DNA of 64,000 nucleotides, taken from contig JAWXAZ010000121.1 of the NCBI GenBank assembly GCA_034439755.1, forward strand, positions 1-64,000, in the 5' to 3' direction. This document shows, one piece after another, positions 57,554 to 64,000 of the stretch. This DNA is from B1 sp034439755 (GTDB lineage: Bacteria > Bacteroidota > Bacteroidia > UKL13-3). Within the stretch, counting starts at the first letter, position 1. Each line of letters opens with the position of its first letter. The position numbers and the translations under genes are program-made. The notes under the pieces were generated by a model, which was not told where the DNA came from, searched no databases, and worked only from the letters and a program-made list of their open reading frames with translations.

Positions 57554-58765
57554 TTAGTCTTTCCTTTTTATCTTGTTTTTCTGGGCTAAGCTCATTAAAT
57601 TTATCTTTTTGTAATAGCCAACTTTGCTCCCTTCTACCCAAACAATTAGCTTTTGACCATATTTTAAGTTGTTGCTCTTAAGCTTGTTCCAAGATTTAAT
57701 TTCCTTTGCCGTTACATCAAACCAATCGGCCATATCGCCCAGGTTATCCCCTTTTTTAACGGTATACAAAAGTTTCTTTTTGCTAAATTTTGTTGTATTC
57801 TGTTTTGCTCCAGCAAGGGTGTCTATAGATTCCTCCTGAATCTTTTTGATTGGATCAGCCAGTATTTCGCTGCTGTTTATGGGCCTATAAACCGAATCCT
57901 TTAGGAGAATAAATTCTTTAGATTTGCTTTTTGGAACCCTAATAAAATAACCTTCTACCGAAAACGGAATAATATCTTTCCTAAAAACCGGATTTAACTC
58001 GCGCAGTTCTTCAATGCTCACGCCTGTTACAGACGATATTTGCTGAAAAGAAAGCCATTTATTCACAAGCAAAGAATCGGTCTCCACATCCACCTTCATA
58101 TCTACCAAGGTAATTCCATGCTCCCGGTAATAATTCATGATATAGGCTGTTGCTATTACCCTTGGGTATAAATCCTTGCAAAAGGAAGGCATGTGCGGAT
58201 AAATGTCCCAAAAATACAAACTGTTGTTGCTTATATGAATGCATTTATTTAAGGTAACAGGAGAACAACCATAACTTGCAATAGCCAGAGGCCATGATTT
58301 ATAAATGCTAAACAAATCCTTAAAATGTTGTGCAGCAATCGATGTAGATTTTAACGGATCTCTGCGCTCGTCGATATACGTATTTACCTTAAGTTTATAC
58401 ATTTTGCTTATGGGATAGGCCATCATCCAAATGCCGCTTGCACCAGAGGCGTTTAAAGCAGATGGGTCCAACTCCGACACAGCAACGGCTAAATATTTTA
58501 ATTCGGTTGGAATACCCTTTGCGCGCAAGCCTTTTTCCAACATTGGAAAATATCGCCTACTTTTACTTATTAAGGACTTTGTTTTTTCTGGATTATTTAA
58601 ATAATCCTCAATAAACTGTTTAACTTGTGGATTATACGTTAATTCCAAAGGGCTCTTCAGTGCAGCCAAACGTGCTTGGTAAACCTCGTCAACACCCGCC
58701 TTGGCAATACCCACCGCACCCAAAACAAACACAAATATCACCAGTCTTTTCAATAATACTGCCAT
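57554..58765 (-). CDS. Lytic transglycosylase (SLT) with LysM domain, MltD-like
   Basis: 403 residues. Signal peptide 1-23 (ending AKAG). An SLT-like lysozyme-fold domain at ~70-200: ELKYLAVAVSELDPSALN with the catalytic Glu, GASGIWMMAYPISKMYKLKV, and SWPLAIASYGCSP. A degenerate LysM-like segment near ~255 is followed by a clear LysM at ~330-375 (YTVKKGDNLGDMADWFDVTA). It cuts the glycan strands of peptidoglycan in the periplasm. The active-site surroundings (VSELDPS for the usual ESxFxP, WMM for WQF) are somewhat divergent. It lies 135 nt downstream of gatA on the same strand. Confidence 0.88.
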   Translation of the reverse strand: MAVLLKRLVIFVFVLGAVGIAKAGVDEVYQARLAALKSPLELTYNPQVKQFIEDYLNNPEKTKSLISKSRRYFPMLEKGLRAKGIPTELKYLAVAVSELDPSALNASGASGIWMMAYPISKMYKLKVNTYIDERRDPLKSTSIAAQHFKDLFSIYKSWPLAIASYGCSPVTLNKCIHISNNSLYFWDIYPHMPSFCKDLYPRVIATAYIMNYYREHGITLVDMKVDVETDSLLVNKWLSFQQISSVTGVSIEELRELNPVFRKDIIPFSVEGYFIRVPKSKSKEFILLKDSVYRPINSSEILADPIKKIQEESIDTLAGAKQNTTKFSKKKLLYTVKKGDNLGDMADWFDVTAKEIKSWNKLKSNNLKYGQKLIVWVEGSKVGYYKKINLMSLAQKNKIKRKD

Positions 58766-58900
58766 AAACGCAATTTAATCCTTATGTAGCAACACAAGGT
58801 AATAAAGTAATCAAGATTTTAACATGAATTAGGCCCGTTTGGCCTCTAATAGAAACACCCTAAGCCAAACTAATGGCGAGGACTATTTTAGTTTCGTGCC

Positions 58901-60313
58901 CTAAGCCAAACCCTCGGCTAGGGCGAGCAACTGCGAATCTTCATGCATCTTAGCCATAATTTGAACGCCAATTGGCATCCCATTTTCATCCTTTCCAAAA
59001 GGAATGCTTAGAGCCGGAACACCCGCAATATTTGCATGTACGGTAAATATATCAGCCAAATACATGGCCAATGGATTGTCAGATTTCTCGCCAATTTTAA
59101 ACGCAGTTGTGGGCGAAGTAGGAGAAAGAATGAAATCAAACTCCTCAAATATTTTTGAGGTTTTCTCCTGAACCAAACGCCTTACTTTCTGTGCTTTGCT
59201 ATAATACGCATCATAATAACCAGCAGACAACACAAAGGTTCCTAACATAATTCTTCGTTTTACTTCTGGGCCAAAGCCTTCAGAACGCGATTTGCGCACT
59301 GTACTTTCTAAATCTACCGCCTTTTCACTTCTAAACCCATAATGCATGCCTGCAAAACGAGATAAATTAGAAGAGGCTTCCGCCGTGGTTAACGTATAAT
59401 AAACCGGAATTAAATATGGCAACAAATCAAAGCTTACTGGCTCCACTTGGTGACCAGCATCCTTCAATTTTTGTATATAAGCTTCCATAGCCAATTTAAC
59501 CGCAGGCTCTACCCCTTCGGTCTCCATGGTTTCTTTAATATAGGCAAATTTGTGCTTTTTATTTGTTTTTGGCAATCCAACAAATTGTCCAACTGGCCTT
59601 TCAGAAGCCGTAGCATCATGCTCATCTATACCAGCAATCACCTCCATCAACAATTGAATATCCTCAACGCTTTTTGCGATAGGCCCAATAATATCAAAAG
59701 AAGAAGCATAGGCAATTAAGCCCCAACGAGAAATTTTTCCATAGGTTGGTTTGAACCCATACAATCCACAAAAAGAGGCGGGCTGCCTGATACTTCCCCC
59801 CGTATCGCTTCCTAAACTGGCCAAACACATGTCTGCCTGAACTGAAACCGCCGCGCCACCAGAAGAACCACCCGCAACTCGCGTTGGATCAGCATGATTT
59901 AACACAGGCCCGTATGCCGAATTTTCATTAGATGCACCCATCGCAAATTCATCGCAATTTAGGCGACCAATGATAATGGCATCTTCGGCCAGCAAACGCT
60001 CAACCACAGTGCTCGAATATACAGAGATAAAGCCCTCTAAAATTTTAGATGAAGCAGATACTCGGTGATCCTTGTAACAAATATTGTCCTTTAAACCAAT
60101 CACCATCCCTGCTAGTCGACCCGCTTTACCCGATTCCAATTTGGAATTAATAAGTTGTGCCCTTTCTTTTGCTTCATCTGTGTAAACCTCTAAAAAAGCA
60201 TTTAGGTGTTTATTCGACTCAATATTAGAAAGATAATAATCAACCAATTTTGGCAAAGAAATTTTGCCCAATTGTAAATCGGTTTGTATATTTGATAAGC
60301 TAGAATAGGTCAT
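58901..60313 (-). CDS. gatA: Asp/Glu-tRNA(Asn/Gln) amidotransferase subunit A
   Basis: 470 residues, amidase signature family. The catalytic Lys is in IGLKDNICYKDHR (~73), the GGSSGGAAVSVQ loop is near 148, and the nucleophile Ser is in SLGSDTGGSIRQPAS (~174), giving a complete Ser-cisSer-Lys triad. It supplies ammonia to convert Glu-tRNA(Gln) or Asp-tRNA(Asn) together with GatB and GatC, which are not in the window. tatA lies 18 nt upstream, probably in one transcript. Confidence 0.96.
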   Translation of the reverse strand: MTYSSLSNIQTDLQLGKISLPKLVDYYLSNIESNKHLNAFLEVYTDEAKERAQLINSKLESGKAGRLAGMVIGLKDNICYKDHRVSASSKILEGFISVYSSTVVERLLAEDAIIIGRLNCDEFAMGASNENSAYGPVLNHADPTRVAGGSSGGAAVSVQADMCLASLGSDTGGSIRQPASFCGLYGFKPTYGKISRWGLIAYASSFDIIGPIAKSVEDIQLLMEVIAGIDEHDATASERPVGQFVGLPKTNKKHKFAYIKETMETEGVEPAVKLAMEAYIQKLKDAGHQVEPVSFDLLPYLIPVYYTLTTAEASSNLSRFAGMHYGFRSEKAVDLESTVRKSRSEGFGPEVKRRIMLGTFVLSAGYYDAYYSKAQKVRRLVQEKTSKIFEEFDFILSPTSPTTAFKIGEKSDNPLAMYLADIFTVHANIAGVPALSIPFGKDENGMPIGVQIMAKMHEDSQLLALAEGLA

Positions 60314-60331
60314 TTCAGAATAAGGCTTCTC

Positions 60332-60541
60332 TTATTTGGTTTCTTGGTCTTTGGTTTTCATGCCTTCTTCAATCTGGTCTTTCACGTTCTTTTTAGCGTC
60401 GTTGAATTCTCGCACACCCTGCCCAATGCCACGCATCAATTCAGGTATTTTTTTACCGCCAAATAAAAACACGATAGCCAATAAAATAATTAGCCACTCT
60501 CCACCACCTAGGTTTCCAATAAATAACAATGTAAAGTTCAT
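60332..60541 (-). CDS. tatA: Twin-arginine translocase subunit TatA/TatE
   Basis: 69 residues. An N-terminal membrane helix (~14-28, EWLIILLAIVFLFGGKKIPE) with the conserved FGGKKIPEL hinge is followed by the amphipathic helix GIGQGVREFNDAKKNVKDQI and a charged tail. It forms the pore that exports folded Tat substrates. A TAATTTCG -7-like box lies ~22 nt before the ATG. First gene of the tatA-gatA-transglycosylase group. Confidence 0.94.
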   Translation of the reverse strand: MNFTLLFIGNLGGGEWLIILLAIVFLFGGKKIPELMRGIGQGVREFNDAKKNVKDQIEEGMKTKDQETK

Positions 60542-60601
60542 TTTTTAATGAATTAATGTTGCGAAATTAGTATATTTTTTTAATTAATGGGGTTCAATGG
60601 T

Positions 60602-62656
60602 CTATTTAAGATGCACACTCTTTTTTAATGCTTTCAACTCCTTGTCGTTTAGCTCTCTCCACTCACCACGCTTAAGCGCACCTTTTTCCATACCAGCATA
60701 TAAAACCCTGTCCAACTTGTCTAATGTATAGCCTAGATGCTCAAACATTCTATGTATAATTCTGTTTTTTCCGCTGTGAATTTCAATTCCAACCACGTTT
60801 TTGTTCTTCGCATCAGATTGAGCAATCGCATCTGGTTTAATAAAACCATCTTCCAACTCAACCCCGTTAGATAGCGTCCACAAATCTGCAGGCTTCATGT
60901 TCTTATTTAAAGTAGCCTTATAAACCTTTTTGATTTCATATTTAGGATGCATCAATCGCTGAGCCAACTCGCCATCATTGGTTAATAAAAGCACGCCAGT
61001 CGTGTTTCTATCTAAGCGACCAATTGGGTAAACTCGCTCTCTCATTTTTCCTTCAAACATATCCATTACAGTATTTCTACCATCTGGATCATCTAAGGTG
61101 GTAATTGCATCTTTAGGCTTATTCATCACCAAATATACCTTTGCCTCAACGGCCAATTTTTCGCCATTAAAACGCACCACATCCCCAGCTTTAACCTTGG
61201 TTCCCAATTCGGTTGCAACCGCGCCATTTATGCTCACCAAACCTGCACCAATTAGTTCATCAGCTTCTCTTCTTGAACAAACGCCGGCATTAGAAATAAA
61301 ACGGTTTAGTCTAACAGATTCGCCTACACTAAGCGCCTCCTCGGTAACTCTTTCTTTCGATTGTGATTTAGACTTAGAAATAAACTCCTTGTCCTTACCT
61401 AAATCAATTCTTTTGCCCCTAGATCCTGGCGTTTTGAACCTAAAATCATCGTCGCTATATTCTTTAACCTCACGCGGCTGAATGCCCTTAAGTTCCGATT
61501 TTTTAGTGAATTTTCCTTTGCCCAAAGTGCCTTCAGAAAAATCCCTAGATTTCCTCGTTCTTGTTCCTGGCTTCCTTTCGTCAAACGCCGGCTTATCTAA
61601 AAAGCTAGGAGCCTCTTTTCTTTCTTTGTAAGTATCTGCAGATCCAAAAGCCTTTTTTTCCCTTTCGGCAAAGTCTTTTTTGTCTCCACGTTTTGCGCCT
61701 GGTCCAGTTCTTTTACCCGCCTCAAAATTATCTTCCTTATTGAATCTATCGCCGTCTCTCTTATATCCTTCGCCATCTCTCTTAAACCCATCCCCACTCG
61801 TTTTGCGGGCATAAGGCCTGCTTTCGCCATCTCTCTTAAACCCCTCGCCGCTAGTTTTGCGGTCGTAAGGTCTGCTTTCGCCGTCTCTCTTAAAACCATC
61901 CCCACTCGTTTTGCGGGCGTAAGGCCTGCTTTCGCCATCACTCTTAAACCCATCGCCACTAGTTTTGCGGGCGTAAGGTCTGCTTTCGCCATCACTCTTA
62001 AAACCATCCCCACTCGTTTTGCGGGCGTAAGGCCTGCTTTCGCCGTCTCTCTTAAACCCATCGCCACTCGTTTTGCGGGCGTAAGGCCTGCTTTCGCCAT
62101 CTCTCTTAAACCCATCCCCACTCGTTTTGCGGGCGTAAGGCCTGCTTTCGCCATCACTCTTAAACCCCTCGCCGCTAGTTCTGCGGGCGTAAGGCCTAGT
62201 TCCATCATTATCCTTCTTGAAAAAGTCGCCACCACCCGTTTTGCGGGCGTAAGGTCTACTCTCTCCATCTCTCTTAAATCCGTTGCCACTCGTTTTACGG
62301 GCGTAAGGTTTGCTGCTATCGCCATCTTTCTTGAAGAAATCGCCACCACTCGTTTTGCGTGCGTAAGGCTTATCTCCCGTTTTGCGTGCATAAGGCCTGC
62401 TTTCGCCGTCTTTTTTAAACCCGTCGCCACTTGATTTGCGGGCATATGGCCTACTGCCATCACTATCCTTCTTGAAGAAATCGCCACCACTCGTTTTGCG
62501 TGCGTAAGGCTTATCTCCCGATTTGCGTGCATATGGCTTATCTCCCGATTTTCTTGGTCCTGCCGAAGATCCCCCTCTTGGTGAACTACTTTTCCTTGGT
62601 GCGCTCGAACTCGTTCTTGGCCTTGCCGACTTATTCCCTGACTGCTCTCTTTTCAT
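60602..62656 (-). CDS. RluB-type rRNA pseudouridine synthase with a long repetitive N-terminus
   Basis: 684 residues, about 440 more than a plain RluB. Residues ~32-308 are ~16 copies of an 18-residue basic repeat, consensus RPYARKTSGDGFKRDGES, with some copies rewritten as GGDFFKKD. A charged linker follows, then an S4 RNA-binding domain (~445-500, RLNRFISNAGVCSRREADEL) and the synthase domain with the catalytic Asp in PIGRLDRNTTGVLLLTNDG (~547) and GKNRIIHRMFEHLGY. It makes pseudouridine in 23S rRNA. The N-terminus is probably disordered and binds RNA. A TATCTTTG promoter box lies ~100 nt upstream. Confidence 0.92.
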   Translation of the reverse strand: MKREQSGNKSARPRTSSSAPRKSSSPRGGSSAGPRKSGDKPYARKSGDKPYARKTSGGDFFKKDSDGSRPYARKSSGDGFKKDGESRPYARKTGDKPYARKTSGGDFFKKDGDSSKPYARKTSGNGFKRDGESRPYARKTGGGDFFKKDNDGTRPYARRTSGEGFKSDGESRPYARKTSGDGFKRDGESRPYARKTSGDGFKRDGESRPYARKTSGDGFKSDGESRPYARKTSGDGFKSDGESRPYARKTSGDGFKRDGESRPYDRKTSGEGFKRDGESRPYARKTSGDGFKRDGEGYKRDGDRFNKEDNFEAGKRTGPGAKRGDKKDFAEREKKAFGSADTYKERKEAPSFLDKPAFDERKPGTRTRKSRDFSEGTLGKGKFTKKSELKGIQPREVKEYSDDDFRFKTPGSRGKRIDLGKDKEFISKSKSQSKERVTEEALSVGESVRLNRFISNAGVCSRREADELIGAGLVSINGAVATELGTKVKAGDVVRFNGEKLAVEAKVYLVMNKPKDAITTLDDPDGRNTVMDMFEGKMRERVYPIGRLDRNTTGVLLLTNDGELAQRLMHPKYEIKKVYKATLNKNMKPADLWTLSNGVELEDGFIKPDAIAQSDAKNKNVVGIEIHSGKNRIIHRMFEHLGYTLDKLDRVLYAGMEKGALKRGEWRELNDKELKALKKSVHLK
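61729..62560 (-). repeat. 54-bp coding repeat in the pseudouridine synthase gene
   Basis: The DNA word TTTGCGGGCGTAAGGCCTGC recurs every 54 bp between ~61730 and ~62400 with few changes, encoding SRPYARK-type units. Near-identical DNA copies point to recent expansion. Other reading frames stay open across the array and should not be annotated. Confidence 0.9.
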
Positions 62657-63353
62657 CTAATCTAATTTGTTTTTCTTGGCCCTTCAAATCGCTCCATTTT
62701 GTGCACTCACAACCATGTTTGGGTCAACCAGAGCGGGCTAATGTTAATAATAGCCTGCAAAGATAGCTATAATTTAAGGATTTATCCTATTTATCCACAA
62801 AAAGAAACCGACTCTTTTGGGGATAATCCTTCATGGGCAGGTTCCTAAAAATTTTACTCGTAACAAAACGACATGTCATTATGGAAACAAAACCTCAAAA
62901 AGACAAAATACACTTTATAAATACGGTGATGGTGTTTTGTGTTTATGCATTAAATTATGCCATATTAAGAACGCTAAACCCAAATTCAGCATTAAAAAAT
63001 GCTGAATCGAATAAATCAAATCATTCGGTTTTTCAAGCCTCCTATTGATTAATTTGGGCTAAACCGACAAAAACATTTGATCGAAATTGGTCTGAATATT
63101 AAGTGTAAGTTGTTGTATATTTAGCTATTAAAACTCACAAACGAGTAATCACCCTCACAAAACTAAGATTGCAATTGTTTCGGACCCAAATGGATAATTT
63201 GGTGACTATCTTGCTCTTTTCCAATTTAACCGAGAAAACTAGAAAATGCCTTTTTGATAAAATCTTATCTGTGGGGCGCTTTAAAGCTACGGGCCTTTTT
63301 CTTTCATTAATTATAGTTGTCAATCCTTATAAACCACAAAGCGATTACTTATC
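62657..63353. other. Spacer of ~700 bp without a supported gene
   Basis: It holds the minus-strand -7 box TATCTTTG at 62758-62765 for the synthase gene and a perfect hairpin ATTCAGCATT-AAAA-AATGCTGAAT at ~62982-63005. Short ORFs on both strands have no recognisable motif or start signal, and I take them as chance. Confidence 0.5.
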
Positions 63354-64000
63354 GATTGATGCGCTGCCGCATCATTGCATTAAACCCAAAAAAAAGCTTT
63401 GCGTTAGATTGCTGCGCTGCCGCACCATTGCATCAAACCGAAAAAAGCTTTGCGTTAGATTGCTGCGCTGCCGCATCATTGGTTCAAACCGAAAAAAGCT
63501 TTGCGTTAGATTGCTGCGCTGCCGCGCCATTGCATTAAACCCAAAAAAAGCTTTGCGTTAGATTGTTGCGCTGCCGCACCATTGGTTGAAACCGAAAAAA
63601 GCTTTGCGTTAGATTGTTGCGCTGCCGCATCATTGCATTAAACCAAAAAAAAGCTTTGCGTTAGATTGCTGCGCTGCCGCACCATTGGTTCAAACCGAAA
63701 AAATCTTTGCGTTAGATTGATGCGCTGCCGCACCATTGCATTAAACCCGAAAAAAAACTTTGCGTTAGATTGATGCGCTGCCGCGCCATTGGTTCAAACC
63801 GAAAAAAGCTTTGCGTTAGATTGCTGCGCTGCCGCACCATTGGTTCAAACCGAAAAAATCTTTGCGTTAGATTGTTGCGCTGCCGCGCCATTGGTTCAAA
63901 CCGAAAAAATCTTTGCGTTAGATTGCTGCGCTGCCGCACCATTGGTTCAAACCGAAAAAAGCTTTGCGTTAGATTGTTGCGCTGCCGCATCATTGGTTCA
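63354..64000. repeat. 51-bp tandem array running off the right edge
   Basis: The word CTTTGCGTTAGATTG recurs at 12 positions (63396 to 63961 for the base before it), with spacings of 51 to 53 bp. Each unit has TGCTGCGCTGCCGC, then ATTGGTTCAAACCG or ATTGCATTAAACCC, then an A run. The two alternatives are mixed along the array. ORFs on both strands exist only because 51 is a multiple of three. The array continues beyond the window. Confidence 0.9.

Noticed and set aside
61597..62532. 311-codon ORF with repeating LTPAKRV units
   Set aside because: It is a shifted frame of the pseudouridine synthase repeat array on the same strand; the synthase frame has clear domains.
63317..64000. ORFs with repeating LLRCR or RQRNNLTQ peptides
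   Set aside because: They follow the 51-bp tandem array on both strands, with interruptions wherever a unit is 52-53 bp long; no start signals.
63354..64000. CRISPR array
   Set aside because: The 51-bp units are repeated nearly in full, with no unique spacers between short repeats, and no cas gene is in the window.

Overview
The window looks like a chromosomal segment of a Bacteroidota bacterium, probably near Chitinophagales or Sphingobacteriales; I cannot name a genus. The evidence is: AT-rich DNA, promoters of the Bacteroidota TTG-N19-21-TAnnTTTG type, almost no Shine-Dalgarno sequences, three large exported proteins with type IX secretion (T9SS) C-terminal sorting domains, a DUF2723 glycosyltransferase, a SPFH gene trio, and a mutL-rhomboid gene pair.

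Layout. 0-10.3 kb is an accessory, decaying region. It holds a beheaded surface-repeat gene, an ECF sigma factor lacking region 4, a secreted-protein pseudogene with two in-frame TAG codons and a frameshift, a broken lipoprotein gene and a DUF4190-like remnant. These are mixed with intact small secreted or lipoprotein genes of unknown role, an APC permease and a two-FAS1 lipoprotein. 10.5-13.4 kb has tRNA-Arg(CCT), an M1 aminopeptidase, tRNA-Ser(GGA), a run of hairpins and a 114-bp tandem repeat. 13.4-22.5 kb is one 3022-residue beta-helix T9SS protein. 22.7-25.3 kb has a two-component system with a Cys-containing sensor domain, divergent from a Cys/Lys-rich exported peptide. 25.3-28.1 kb is a secreted GH13 amylase. 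28.3-42.0 kb is mostly core: PrsW protease, metG, SPFH/DUF6141/ribbon-helix-helix trio, BaiN-like flavoprotein, DUF2723 protein, rlmB, an HTH regulator, PhoD-like phosphatase. 42.0-45.4 kb has a class III aminotransferase, a 740-bp repeat-filled spacer and icd. 45.4-48.0 kb is a purQ/DUF457/glycosyltransferase operon. 48.1-53.8 kb has a secreted protein, a Schlafen-type remnant, a Na+ symporter, rhomboid and mutL. 53.9-62.7 kb has a GH3/serine-hydrolase fusion, an RRM protein, tatA-gatA-lytic transglycosylase, and a pseudouridine synthase with a long repetitive basic N-terminus. The window ends inside a 51-bp tandem array.

Three DNA-level signals cut across the genes. (1) A TTGGTTCAGACCG-like near-palindrome is far commoner than chance, occurs in all three reading frames and between genes, and recurs inside the terminal tandem array. 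(2) At least four copies of a ~110-bp intergenic element share a 3' tail, and their hairpin arms differ in sequence but still pair. (3) Many promoters place the -7 box only 4-8 nt before ATG, while both tRNA genes have it 9 nt before the mature 5' end, which predicts leaderless or nearly leaderless mRNAs.
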